Part shown: positions 8,415-15,725 of the stretch, one piece after another
Layout of the letters: the number at the start of each line of letters is the position of its first letter
Position numbering within the stretch: position 1 is the stretch's first letter
NCBI GenBank assembly: GCA_028716765.1
Contig: JAQUPC010000045.1
Span: 1-15,941 of the forward strand
Direction of reading: 5' to 3'
Source of the DNA: Alphaproteobacteria bacterium
Lineage (GTDB): Bacteria > Pseudomonadota > Alphaproteobacteria > UBA9219
Length of the DNA stretch: 15,941 nucleotides
Notes under the pieces: generated by a model
Told to the model about the DNA's origin: nothing
Databases searched by the model: none
What the model saw: the letters and a program-made list of their open reading frames with translations, nothing else
Made by a program: the position numbers and the translations under genes

Positions 8415-9416
8415 ATGTCTTGTCCCGAAGATCAGAAGAAGTTTTATCTCCCTAGCCGCCCCCGCCGCATGCGCGCAATGGAGCCTTTGCGTGCGCTTGT
8501 GCGCGAGACGTCCGTGAGCATGAACGATCTGATCTACCCGATTTTCGTCGAGGAGGAGATCGACGATCCGCAGCCCGTCGCTTCGATGCCGGGCGTGGCG
8601 CGGATTCCCGAAAAGCATCTGGCCAGAGAGATTAAGGCCATACAAGCCGACGGCGTGAAGGCGGTCATGATGTTCGGCGTATCGCATCGCAAGGACGCAA
8701 CCGGAAGCGATTCATGGAACCCCGACGGTTTGCTCGCACGCATGGTCAAACGCGCCAAGGACGCGGCGCCCGATCTTGTGGTTATGGCGGACGTTTGTTT
8801 TTGCGAATACACGGATCACGGCCACTGCGGCGTCGTCGAAAACGGACAGGTCGCGAACGACGCCACATTGGCAAATCTTGCGCGTCAGGCTGTGACGGCG
8901 GCGGGCGCCGGGGCCGACGTCGTGGCGCCCTCGGCGATGATGGACGGGCAGGTGAGGGCGATCCGGGAGGCTCTGGACGAGGCCGGGTTCACCGAAACGC
9001 CGATCATGGCCTATTCGTCGAAGTTTGCATCCGGCTTCTACGGGCCGTTTCGCGCGGCGGCAGGGTGCGAATTGAAGGGCGACCGCAAGGCCTACCAGAT
9101 GGACCCGATGAACGGCCGCGAGGCGATCCGGGAATCCCTGCTCGATGAGGCTGAGGGCGCGGACATATTAATGGTCAAACCGGGCTTGCCGTATCTCGAT
9201 GTGCTGGCAAGGCTGCGCGAACGCACTCTGCTGCCGATCGCCGTCTATCAGGTCAGCGGCGAGTACGCGATGATCAAGTTCGCTGCCGAAGCCGGGGCGC
9301 TGGACGAAAAACGCGTCGTTGCGGAAACGCTCGGCGCGTTCAAGCGCGCCGGGGCCGATCTGATCCTGACCTATTTCGCGCGGGATGTGGCAAAAAACGG
9401 CCTGTCAGGAATTTGA
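8415..9416 (+). CDS. hemB: Porphobilinogen synthase (delta-aminolevulinic acid dehydratase) HemB
   Basis: Condenses two 5-aminolevulinate molecules to porphobilinogen in cytoplasmic tetrapyrrole (haem) synthesis. The 333-residue length is typical. RPRRMR and [12 protein letters not shown] form the conserved N-terminus. The Schiff-base lysines are Lys203 ([15 protein letters not shown]) and Lys255 ([13 protein letters not shown]). A three-cysteine zinc site, [14 protein letters not shown] (Cys128, Cys130, Cys138), marks the zinc-dependent class, whereas many alphaproteobacterial enzymes have Asp/Ala there. YQVSGEYAM and the C-terminal LILTYFARD are intact. ATG 8415 is the best start although its ribosome site is weak; a better-placed AAGGA serves an out-of-frame ATG at 8404, which would give only a short peptide. 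It follows the terminator of the OmpA gene, so it has its own promoter. Confidence 0.97.
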   Translation: MSCPEDQKKFYLPSRPRRMRAMEPLRALVRETSVSMNDLIYPIFVEEEIDDPQPVASMPGVARIPEKHLAREIKAIQADGVKAVMMFGVSHRKDATGSDSWNPDGLLARMVKRAKDAAPDLVVMADVCFCEYTDHGHCGVVENGQVANDATLANLARQAVTAAGAGADVVAPSAMMDGQVRAIREALDEAGFTETPIMAYSSKFASGFYGPFRAAAGCELKGDRKAYQMDPMNGREAIRESLLDEAEGADILMVKPGLPYLDVLARLRERTLLPIAVYQVSGEYAMIKFAAEAGALDEKRVVAETLGAFKRAGADLILTYFARDVAKNGLSGI

Positions 9417-9422
9417 CCTGCG

Positions 9423-10115
9423 TTACGGCGTACAGACGAGTTGCGGTAGCCCCTTTTTCGCAAGAACTTTGAGAAGCCGCTGATGTATGACCTCATTGAG
9501 GGGCAACAATCTTTCGTGACGCAAGGCTGTTTTTTGCGCGGTATCCACGAAGGTTTGGTAATGCTGCACAATGCCGGGTGAATACTCGTGTACCAATCTT
9601 GCCTGATCAAGAAGTTCCTCTCCTGAGCCCGTAAAACAACCCACAACAAATTCTACCGGGCGATTGAACTTTTGCAGGGCAAAGCTTACGCGTCCGATTG
9701 ATCCTCCCGGAGGGGAGATGGCGAATGTGAATTGATCGGAACCACTGAATGTAATGCCTTTTAAATTGGAAAAATCCTTCTTTTTGAAGGGTGGAGAAAA
9801 GGCTACGGTTGAGATCAAAGCCTCTTCCGGGCAAAGCGGCAAGACCGTGCCTAATATCTGGCTGATTGGAAGGGGATCGCCTTTCACGAATCGGATGGCA
9901 TCCATGCCCAGAATCCCCGGTGCATCCAGATCCCGTTTTGCCAGCACCGCAAAAGTTGGCAGCAGCCGGTTGATAATTATTCTTTTTTGGACAGGATCTG
10001 ACTCGGGTCCCTGTTTGAAATATTCCCGCACTTCACTATAGAAGCCGTGCCAATGATAACGGCGTTTAAGATTGGCATGTAAACCGTCAATCAACAGTAC
10101 AATGTCATCAGACAT
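9423..10115 (-). CDS. Conserved-looking hypothetical protein, 230 residues, family not recognised
   Basis: A soluble-looking protein with no signal peptide or membrane segment. ATG 10115 (MSDDIVLLIDGL) is chosen because GGAG lies 6 bases before it; the in-frame start 21 bases upstream lacks one. Visible features are a charged helical N-terminal half (RRYHWHGFYSEVREYFKQG), a central beta-rich part (ISTVAFSPPFKKKDF, ITFSGSDQFTFAISPPGG), and a helical C-terminus (HERLLPLNEVIHQRLLKVLAKK). I see no catalytic motif. Codon use is less GC-biased than in hemB. It converges on hemB with 6 bases between stops and diverges from the CinA-like gene. No function is proposed. Confidence 0.7.
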   Translation of the reverse strand: MSDDIVLLIDGLHANLKRRYHWHGFYSEVREYFKQGPESDPVQKRIIINRLLPTFAVLAKRDLDAPGILGMDAIRFVKGDPLPISQILGTVLPLCPEEALISTVAFSPPFKKKDFSNLKGITFSGSDQFTFAISPPGGSIGRVSFALQKFNRPVEFVVGCFTGSGEELLDQARLVHEYSPGIVQHYQTFVDTAQKTALRHERLLPLNEVIHQRLLKVLAKKGLPQLVCTP

Positions 10116-10130
10116 ATTATTCTCCGTTCT

Positions 10131-10146
10131 CAGCATAATAATGCTG
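10131..10146. promoter_or_regulatory. Short inverted repeat in divergent promoter region
   Basis: CAGCAT and ATGCTG form perfect 6-base arms around AATA, about 15 bases upstream of the start of the hypothetical gene on the minus strand and in the region shared with the divergent CinA-like gene. It could be an operator or a chance palindrome. Confidence 0.25.
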
Positions 10147-10308
10147 TAAAAATACTATTGTTATAATCGCTCCTTTGTATCTTTCATGATGACCTATTGC
10201 AAGCACGGCTCGCGTTTTTATTCACGTATATGGCCGGTTTTTGTTGGGCTAAATATCGTTAAAGCAATTCTCTTTCGCCTTGGCCGTTTTTTGTGCTTCA
10301 TTTGCTTT

Positions 10309-11070
10309 ATGCTCGAGATTCCCGAATGTCCCACCGCTGCCGTTTTGATTATCGGCAATGAAATTCTTTCCGGCCGGACGCAGGACATTAACCTTAACGT
10401 TATCGCCCGCAAGCTGCTCGCGCTCGGCATCAGGCTGGCCGAGGCGCGGGTCGTGCGCGACGACGAAGCGGCGATCGTTGAGGCCGTCAACGCCCTCCGC
10501 GAGGCCTACACCTATATATTTACGACGGGCGGCATCGGGCCCACCCACGACGACATTACTACGCCGAGCATTGCCAAGGCTTTCGGGTTGCCCGTAAGCC
10601 GGCATCCGGAAGCGTTGGCGCTTTTGACGGCCTATTACACTCCCGCCAATCTTAACCCCGAGCGGCTGCGCATGGCCGACATGCCGGAGGGAGCTTGCCT
10701 GATCGACAATCCCGTCAGCGTCATTCCCGGTTTTCAGATCGGCAACGTTTTCGTTTTTGCGGGGGTGCCGGAGGTCATGCTGGCGATGCTGGATTCCGTG
10801 GCGCAAACCATTCGGGGCGGGCCTTGCATCCATGCGGTCACGATCAATTGCGATTTGACGGAAGGGATTTTGGCGGGGGAGCTCGCCGGGGTGGCGTCGC
10901 GCTTCGCCTCGCTGGACATAGGCTCCTATCCGTCTTTTCGGCTGGGGAAGATCGGAGTCGCCCTTGTCGTGCGCGGCACCAACAGGCAAGCCGTCGACGA
11001 GGCCACGGCAGAGATCGTCGCCCTTGTGACGCGCCTTGGGGGCAATCCGGAGATCGAGGCGTCCGTTTAG
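10309..11070 (+). CDS. CinA N-terminal-type / MoaB-Mog-like molybdopterin-binding domain protein
   Basis: 253 residues from ATG 10309 (MLEIPECPTAAVLIIGNEILSGRTQD). The MoCF-binding fold is shown by IIGNEILSGRTQDINL (14-29), the signature TTGGIGPTHDDIT (72-84) and VFAGVPEVM. This is the short form common in alphaproteobacteria, often annotated competence/damage-inducible protein A, without the C-terminal nicotinamide-nucleotide amidase domain. Members of the full-length family act in pyridine nucleotide repair (ADP-ribose or NMN-related); the role of the short form is uncertain. The frame extends upstream to ATG 10186, but the extra 41 residues are basic/hydrophobic, lie outside the usual family start, and have no ribosome site. 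Neither start has a clear Shine-Dalgarno sequence. It ends 19 bases from the convergent small membrane protein gene. Confidence 0.85.
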   Translation: MLEIPECPTAAVLIIGNEILSGRTQDINLNVIARKLLALGIRLAEARVVRDDEAAIVEAVNALREAYTYIFTTGGIGPTHDDITTPSIAKAFGLPVSRHPEALALLTAYYTPANLNPERLRMADMPEGACLIDNPVSVIPGFQIGNVFVFAGVPEVMLAMLDSVAQTIRGGPCIHAVTINCDLTEGILAGELAGVASRFASLDIGSYPSFRLGKIGVALVVRGTNRQAVDEATAEIVALVTRLGGNPEIEASV

Positions 11071-11089
11071 CCGGGGGAGAAGCGTTCCG

Positions 11090-11410
11090 CTATTCTCCCG
11101 GCGGCGTGTACCCTTGGGCTCCGTCGTCCTGCGAGCCGCTATCAGGCTGATTGCTTCCGTCGCCGTTCTGCGAAGTCGATTGAGCAGGCAAGGTCTGGTT
11201 CTTGCCGGGCCCGAAGGTTTGGTAAACGAGAGCGAGGCCCAGCGCGATAGCCAGCCAAAGCGCTATGTTCCGCAACATTTTGCCGCGGTTCATGGCGAAA
11301 ATGCTCGGCGCGATGAACGCGATCAGCGTCAAGGTTAACAGCGCGCTCAGGATCATTGTGAATTTGTTCATGGGAAGAATTCCGGTCCGGTTGGAAACAT
11401 CGGAGAGCAT
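11090..11410 (-). CDS. Small membrane protein with two predicted transmembrane segments
   Basis: About 106 residues from ATG 11410, which has AAGAG 9 bases before it. An alternative ATG at 11371 (MNKFTMILSALL) gives 93 residues and a cleaner N-terminus. The first hydrophobic segment is FTMILSALLTLTLIAFIAPS, the second ALWLAIALGLALVY, separated by the basic MNRGKMLRN. The tail after GPGKNQTLPAQ is polar, rich in Ser, Gln, Gly and Asp, and ends in GYTPPGE. The RN-x-ALWLAIALGLALVY segment resembles the N-terminal anchor seen in some alphaproteobacterial membrane proteases, but no protease domain follows. A longer upstream frame to 11584 is unlikely to be translated. Function unknown. Confidence 0.55.
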   Translation of the reverse strand: MLSDVSNRTGILPMNKFTMILSALLTLTLIAFIAPSIFAMNRGKMLRNIALWLAIALGLALVYQTFGPGKNQTLPAQSTSQNGDGSNQPDSGSQDDGAQGYTPPGE

Positions 11411-11522
11411 GTTAGACATCTCTTGCCGTGCGAGACAAGATTTCATCGTCCGAAGCGGCCCGCGCCCCAATGTGGCGAATTGATGACAGTTGCATAAAAA
11501 TGAAGCCGGGCTCAAATTTTTA

Positions 11523-11550
11523 TTGATTGTTAAATTTTGATGAGTATGTT
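11523..11550 (+). promoter_or_regulatory. Candidate promoter of the decarboxylase leader / small RNA
   Basis: TTGATT (11523-11528) and TATGTT (11545-11550) are 16 bases apart in a local AT-rich patch, giving a start near 11557, just before the structured stretch that precedes the decarboxylase gene. It is a sequence match only. Confidence 0.35.
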
Positions 11551-11556
11551 GCGCAA

Positions 11557-11880
11557 TACGGAAGCGCACGTGCCACTGGCCCAAGGACGGATTGGACTAC
11601 CACCTGTTTCGTTCCCCAATGGTTTATGTAACGACGCTTTGCCGCCCGGAATAACCCCGCAAGGGGCGAAGACGGGAACGTGGTATGCAGCAGAGAGTCT
11701 GTCCGGTACTTGTTGAGTTCGCCATTTAGGCTTGAGTGCGAATCAACGGGACCCGGGAGTTGGCTTTGGTTGTGAGGCAAAGAAGGGTTGGGTTGTATGC
11801 GGGTACGGCTGCCTTGCGCGAGCAAGTCGCGGCGTCCGAGGCTTCCCTGTAGTCCTTAAAAAGGATCCCTGATTTGCTGT
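11557..11880 (+). ncRNA. Structured RNA candidate: leader of the decarboxylase gene or independent small RNA
   Basis: This occupies most of the 523-base gap before the decarboxylase start. A long rod can be folded: CAAG (11582-11585) with CTTG, CGGA with TCCG, GAC with GTC, TACCAC with GTGGTA, and GTTCCC with GGGAAC, separated by small bulges and bubbles, all closing toward a CCCC-GCAA-GGGG hairpin (near 11654-11666). A second hairpin pairs 11712-11722 with 11738-11747 (10 pairs, one bulge). A third is CTTGC-GCGA-GCAAG (11813-11826). GNRA loops on the plus strand argue for plus-strand transcription. Alphaproteobacterial ornithine decarboxylase genes are known to have a conserved speF leader motif, and 6S RNA is also a bubble-bearing rod. 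I cannot tell which, if either, this is. The antisense frame over it looks non-coding. Confidence 0.45.
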
Positions 11881-11933
11881 AGGCAAGGCCGGCAAGACTT
11901 CTTTGCATGTGTTTGGCAAAGGAGAACAGGGCT

Positions 11934-13193
11934 ATGAACATCAGTGCTGTCCGGCGGGTGCCGGCAACCCGTGGTAATGTTCCTTCCGCGCGCGCCAACG
12001 GCGCCGCCATGAAGGCCAGACCCGGTCTGGAGCAATTCACCGATATCGATACGGCGGTTGCGGCTTTGCGCCCGGCCGAAACGTTGCATTGCCTTCATCC
12101 GGACGCGCTGGCCCAGAACGCCGCGCTGTTTCTCAAGCATTTTCCGGGCAAGGCGCACTATGCCGTCAAGGTCAATCCCGACCCTTATGTGCTGACGAAT
12201 CTCTACGACGCAGGCATCCGCCATTTCGACGTTGCCTCGCTGGGGGAAGTGCAGCAGGTGCGCCAGATGTTTCCGAAGGCGTCGCTGGCGTTCATGCATC
12301 CGGTCAAGGGCCGGGAAGCCATCCGTGCCGCCTATTTCGATTACGGCGTGCGCGCGTTCGTTCTCGATAGTTATGACGAACTGGTCAAGATCAGGCAGGA
12401 GACCAATAACGCGGGCGATCTTATGCTTGTCGTGCGGTTGGATATGCCCGAAGGTTGCGCGGCCGTGCCGTTGTCGGGCAAGTTCGGCGCCACGCCGGAA
12501 CTGACCGTAAAGCTGCTGCAGGATGTCAGGAAAGTGGCCCCGAAAATCGGCCTTTCTTTTCACGTCGGTTCCCAGACGCCCGAACCGTCGCCTTACGTCA
12601 ACGCGTTGAAGATGTCCGGCGACGTGATCCGTCAGGCGGGCGTAAGTCTTGACGTGCTCGATGTCGGCGGAGGATTCCCCATTCCTTGCCTCGGCATGGA
12701 CGTGCCGCCGCTTACGGTTTTCTTCGACGCTATCCGCGAGGGATTGAACGCGCTTTCCCTGCCGGAATCGTGCGACGTATGGAGCGAGCCGGGAGCCGGT
12801 CTGTCCGGCCTGTCGTCCACGGTCGTGGTCAGGGTCGAGTTGCGCAAGGACGACGTGCTTTACCTGAACGACGGCAACTTCGGAAGCTTGCGCGACCTTT
12901 GCTATGAAAAGCGCCGCAACGACGTGCGGATGATCCGGCCCCGTCAAAAGAACGGTTCCGTTGCGCTCAAGCCTTTCCGGTTTTACGGGCCGGCCTGCGA
13001 ATCGATGGACTATATGCCGGGGCCGTTCATGCTGCCGGAAGACATCAACGAGGGCGATTGGATCGCCGTCAGCGGGCTGGGAGCCTATGGGCAGGTTTTC
13101 CGCACCATTTACAACGGCTTCTATTCCGATCATCGGGTCGAGATTCAGAAACGGCCCTCGGCCAAGCTGATGAAGTTTCCGAAGAAGAAGTAG
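11934..13193 (+). CDS. Type III PLP-dependent decarboxylase (ornithine/diaminopimelate decarboxylase family)
   Basis: 419 residues with an alanine-racemase-type barrel followed by a beta domain. HYAVKVNP holds Lys79, the expected PLP lysine. FDVASLGE, SFHVGSQ (His210), DVGGGFP (245-247 glycine loop) and FYGPACESMDYM (Cys355) are in the family order. The last segment and the end LGAYGQVFRTIYNGF resemble bacterial ornithine decarboxylases, so putrescine formation is the first guess. Two positions are odd: EPGA (285-288) replaces the usual EPGR, and CESMD replaces CDxxD, closer to diaminopimelate or carboxynorspermidine decarboxylases. ATG 11934 is chosen because AAGGAG lies 9 bases before it; the N-terminus is about 40 residues longer than in compact homologues. 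Substrate could be ornithine, arginine, lysine or a carboxy-polyamine. Neighbouring aguA and aguB place it in polyamine metabolism. Confidence 0.85.
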   Translation: MNISAVRRVPATRGNVPSARANGAAMKARPGLEQFTDIDTAVAALRPAETLHCLHPDALAQNAALFLKHFPGKAHYAVKVNPDPYVLTNLYDAGIRHFDVASLGEVQQVRQMFPKASLAFMHPVKGREAIRAAYFDYGVRAFVLDSYDELVKIRQETNNAGDLMLVVRLDMPEGCAAVPLSGKFGATPELTVKLLQDVRKVAPKIGLSFHVGSQTPEPSPYVNALKMSGDVIRQAGVSLDVLDVGGGFPIPCLGMDVPPLTVFFDAIREGLNALSLPESCDVWSEPGAGLSGLSSTVVVRVELRKDDVLYLNDGNFGSLRDLCYEKRRNDVRMIRPRQKNGSVALKPFRFYGPACESMDYMPGPFMLPEDINEGDWIAVSGLGAYGQVFRTIYNGFYSDHRVEIQKRPSAKLMKFPKKK

Positions 13194-13240
13194 CCGCTTG
13201 CAGCCCGCGCAATAGCCGTTTTCAAGGCGAAATTTTTATC

Positions 13241-13348
13241 GTCATTGCGAGCGCACGTCAGTGCGCGAAGCAATCCAGTCTGCTGCAATAACCGCAGAGG
13301 CAACCTTTATTCTAGATCGCCACGCCGCCTTTGGCGGCTCGCGATGAC
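13241..13348. repeat. Palindromic intergenic repeat of the GTCATTGCGAGC type
   Basis: Lies between the convergent decarboxylase and deoxyhypusine-synthase-like genes, ending 4 bases before the latter's stop. Ends are inverted: GTCATTGCGAGC (13241-13252) and GCTCGCGATGAC (13337-13348), 11 of 12 complementary with one G-T pair. Inside are hairpins GCGCAC-GTCA-GTGCGC (13251-13266) and GCCGCC-TTT-GGCGGC (13324-13338), and the segment GAAGCAATCCAG (13267-13278) typical of a repeat family widespread between genes in many bacteria. It may serve as a two-way terminator. Confidence 0.75.
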
Positions 13349-13352
13349 AATT

Positions 13353-14333
13353 CTACAGCCCCAGCACGTACGCGAAGATCAACGGCGCGACGATCGTGGC
13401 GTCGCTGTTGATGTTGTAGCGCTCGCTCTTCGCCGTCAGCTTGCCCCATGTGATCTTCTCGCTGGGCGCGGCGCCGGAATAGCCGCCGTAGCTCTCTACG
13501 GCGTCGGAGATTTGGCAGAAGAAATCCCATACCGCCACGTCGTCCTTGAGGTCCTGCGTGATAAGCGGAACGACGCAAATCGGGAAATCCCCCGAAATGC
13601 CGCCGCCGATCTGGAAAAAGCCCATGGGGTGCTTTGCGGCGGTCGCCTTGTACCAGTCGATCAGCCGGTCCATGTAATGCAGGCCGCTTTTGACGCCGTC
13701 GAGGGTGATTTCGCCTTTATACTTGAGGGCTACGATCATGTTGCCGAGCGTCGAGTCCTCCCATCCGGGCACGAACACCGGAAGGTTTTTCTCCGCCGCC
13801 GCCAGCATCCACGAGTCTTCCCTGGGAATCTGGAACTCCTTTTGGAAGTTGGGGTTGAGAATAACCTTGTAGAGAAACTCGTGAGGAAGAAGAGGCTTAT
13901 TGTTTTTTGCGGCCTCTTCCCACAACGGGATCACATAGCCCTCGACCTTGCGCATCGCTTCTTCTTCGGGAATGCAAGTGTCGGTAACGCGGTTGTACTT
14001 GTTGTTCAGCAATTCCTCTTCCTGCTCCGGCGAGAGATCGCGGTAATTCGGCACGGCGCGATAGAAATCGTGCGCGACGGCGTTAAACAGGTCCTCTTCC
14101 AGATTGGCGCCCGTGCAGGTGATGGCGGCAACCTTGTCCTGCCGGATCATCTCGGCCAGAAGCTTGCCGAGTTCGGCCGTGCTCATGGCCCCGCCGAGCG
14201 TGACCATCATCTTGCCGTTCTTTTTTCCGAGAAAATTCTTGTAGCCTTCGGCGGCGCGCTGCAATGCCGCGGCATTGAAGTGAAGGTAATGCTTGCGGAT
14301 AAAGTCGGAAATGGGGGAGGGGGCAGCGCACAT
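13353..14333 (-). CDS. Deoxyhypusine synthase-like protein
   Basis: 326 residues of the deoxyhypusine synthase fold, an NAD-binding Rossmann-like domain. Motifs are TGANLEEDL (74-82, matching the eukaryotic EED), GWEDSTLGN (the NAD-loop region), FFQIGGGISGD and SGAAPSEKITWGKL, where Lys298 corresponds to the lysine that carries the aminobutyl group in the eukaryotic enzyme. Trp296 and the preceding Glu are also kept. The histidine and aspartate that bind spermidine in the eukaryotic enzyme appear replaced (GGGISGDF for GGGVVKHH; YSG for DSG). Bacteria have no eIF5A, so protein modification is unlikely; related bacterial enzymes transfer aminobutyl groups between small polyamines, for example forming homospermidine. 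ATG 14333 has AAAGGA 8 bases before it. Divergent from aguA, convergent with the decarboxylase. Confidence 0.85.
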   Translation of the reverse strand: MCAAPSPISDFIRKHYLHFNAAALQRAAEGYKNFLGKKNGKMMVTLGGAMSTAELGKLLAEMIRQDKVAAITCTGANLEEDLFNAVAHDFYRAVPNYRDLSPEQEEELLNNKYNRVTDTCIPEEEAMRKVEGYVIPLWEEAAKNNKPLLPHEFLYKVILNPNFQKEFQIPREDSWMLAAAEKNLPVFVPGWEDSTLGNMIVALKYKGEITLDGVKSGLHYMDRLIDWYKATAAKHPMGFFQIGGGISGDFPICVVPLITQDLKDDVAVWDFFCQISDAVESYGGYSGAAPSEKITWGKLTAKSERYNINSDATIVAPLIFAYVLGL

Positions 14334-14380
14334 GGTTTCTTTCCTTTCTGCGGAACTTTGAGCGAGATTAGGCCTTATGT

Positions 14381-14620
14381 GCTAGCGGTTTTATGAACCG
14401 TCCTTCCAGTAGACGCAGCCGGATTCCCCTCCCCTCGAGGGAGGGGTTAGGGGCGGGGGAGTATCACCTGGTAGAGAGTTTTTTCAATGGATAGACTCTT
14501 CCCAGCCTCTCTCCCCCCTCCCTAACCCTCCCCGCAAAGGGGAGGGAACACCGCCGTGCATGCTTGTCAAACAGGTCATTTCATTGTGCCGCCAGTATTA
14601 CTCGTTATAAAACCGCTTGC
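14381..14620. repeat. 240-bp nested palindromic element with 14-bp terminal inverted repeats (MITE-like)
   Basis: The outer ends are 14-base inverted repeats, 14381-14394 (GCTAGCGGTTTTAT) and 14607-14620 (ATAAAACCGCTTGC), 13 of 14 matching. Inside are two GC-rich arms, 14424-14461 and 14509-14548, that are roughly inverted copies of each other and each fold on themselves (CCCCTCCC-CTCGA-GGGAGGGG, CCCTCCCC-GCAAA-GGGGAGGG). No ORF is inside. I found no clear target-site duplication. It lies 47 bases upstream of the deoxyhypusine-synthase-like start and 72 bases upstream of aguA, so it splits or forms part of their shared control region. The remaining 14621-14692 is an AT-rich leader. Confidence 0.65.
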
Positions 14621-14692
14621 AGTCATGTCAACTTGATTTGACCCTTTTTAGCCACTACTTTGTCCTTATACGGTTCGCAGGAAAGATAACAC

Positions 14693-15721
14693 ATGACTTT
14701 GGCCGCAACACCCAATGTTCCCGCCGAATGGAAGCCGCATCGCGCCATGTGGACGGCGTGGCCGTCGCATCCCGATCTCTGGCTGGGCGACTATCAACAA
14801 GCCCGAAGCGAGATCGCGGCTATGGCGCTTGCGCTGGCCAAGGGAGAGCGCGTCAAGGTGCTGGCCTTTGGCGACGAGCCGGTGGCGGCGGCGCAGGCGG
14901 CGTTCAAGGGCGCGAATGTCGACGTGGTTCCGGCCCGCTTCGGCGACATCTGGCTGCGCGACACGGGACCGATTTTCGCCCGTGACGAGAACGGGCCCGT
15001 CGCGCTGACGTTCAGGTTCAACTGCTGGGGCGAAAAGCACGTAGACAATTGGGACGGAAAGTATGTGTTGGAAGACGACGCCGAAGTGGCGGCGTTTATC
15101 GCCCGCGCCAGCAAGACCCGCGCCGCGCCGCATGATTTCGTCCTTGAAGGCGGTTCGCTGGATTTTGACGGCGAGGGCCGCGTTCTGACGACGAAAGAGT
15201 GCCTTCTCAATCCCAACCGGAATCCCGGCAAGTCGCAGCAGGACGTAGAAGCGTTTTTAAAAACGGTTTTCGGCGTCAGAGAAATCATTTGGCTGGAACA
15301 CGGGATGGTAAACGATCATACCGACGGCCATATCGACAACGTGGCGCGGTTCGTGGCGCCGGGCCGGGTTGTATGTCCGTCGCCTTCCGGTCCCGGCGAT
15401 CCTAACGCGGCTACGTATGAGGCCAATGCGGCTACGTTAACCGGGTGCGGGCTTGAGATTGTGAAAATCCCGAGTCCGGGGTTGATTGCCGACCGTCAGG
15501 GACAGCCCATCGCGGCCAGCCACATGAACTTTATTATCGGCAACGCGGTTGTGGTTGTCCCCGCGTATGAAGAGGTCTATTCACAAGCGGCGGTTGAGGC
15601 TCTCCAGCCCCTGTTTCCTGGGCGCGAGGTTGTAGCCTTGCCTTCTCTGAACGTGATGGCGTACGGCGAGGGCGGCGGCTCGTTCCACTGCATCACGCAG
15701 CAGGAACCGGAGTGGGAGTAA
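14693..15721 (+). CDS. aguA: Agmatine deiminase AguA
   Basis: Hydrolyses agmatine to N-carbamoylputrescine and ammonia in the cytoplasm, the second step of the arginine decarboxylase route to putrescine. At 342 residues it is normal for the peptidyl-arginine deiminase/agmatine deiminase family. Visible motifs are WxPHRAMWTAWP near the N-terminus, DIWLRDTGP (Asp90), LEGGS (Glu152), NDHTDGHID (His213 and Asp215) and GGGSFHCITQQ, where Cys333 is the catalytic nucleophile. ATG 14693 is preceded by AGGAAAG at good spacing. aguB follows after 4 bases, and the ribosome site of aguB lies inside the end of this gene, so the two form a tight operon. No dedicated arginine decarboxylase is in view; agmatine could come from the decarboxylase upstream, from elsewhere in the genome or from uptake. 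Confidence 0.95.
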   Translation: MTLAATPNVPAEWKPHRAMWTAWPSHPDLWLGDYQQARSEIAAMALALAKGERVKVLAFGDEPVAAAQAAFKGANVDVVPARFGDIWLRDTGPIFARDENGPVALTFRFNCWGEKHVDNWDGKYVLEDDAEVAAFIARASKTRAAPHDFVLEGGSLDFDGEGRVLTTKECLLNPNRNPGKSQQDVEAFLKTVFGVREIIWLEHGMVNDHTDGHIDNVARFVAPGRVVCPSPSGPGDPNAATYEANAATLTGCGLEIVKIPSPGLIADRQGQPIAASHMNFIIGNAVVVVPAYEEVYSQAAVEALQPLFPGREVVALPSLNVMAYGEGGGSFHCITQQEPEWE

Positions 15722-15725
15722 GAAC

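Noticed and set aside
8404..8517. Short out-of-frame peptide at the start of hemB
   Set aside because: It has a good AAGGA spacing but overlaps the hemB N-terminus in another frame and shows no protein-like features.
10186..10308. N-terminal extension of the CinA-like gene (41 residues)
   Set aside because: Outside the normal family start, basic and hydrophobic without a convincing signal-peptide cleavage site, and with no ribosome site. I annotate from 10309 instead.
11520..11825. 101-codon open frame on the minus strand
   Set aside because: It covers the structured RNA candidate, lacks a ribosome site and has no protein-like pattern.
11856..13133. 425-codon open frame on the minus strand
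   Set aside because: It is antisense to the decarboxylase gene, whose PLP motifs are unmistakable. The product is Arg/His-rich without family features, typical of a shadow frame in GC-rich DNA.
13245..14396. 383-codon open frame on the plus strand
   Set aside because: Antisense to the deoxyhypusine-synthase-like gene and runs through a palindromic repeat; no recognisable domain.
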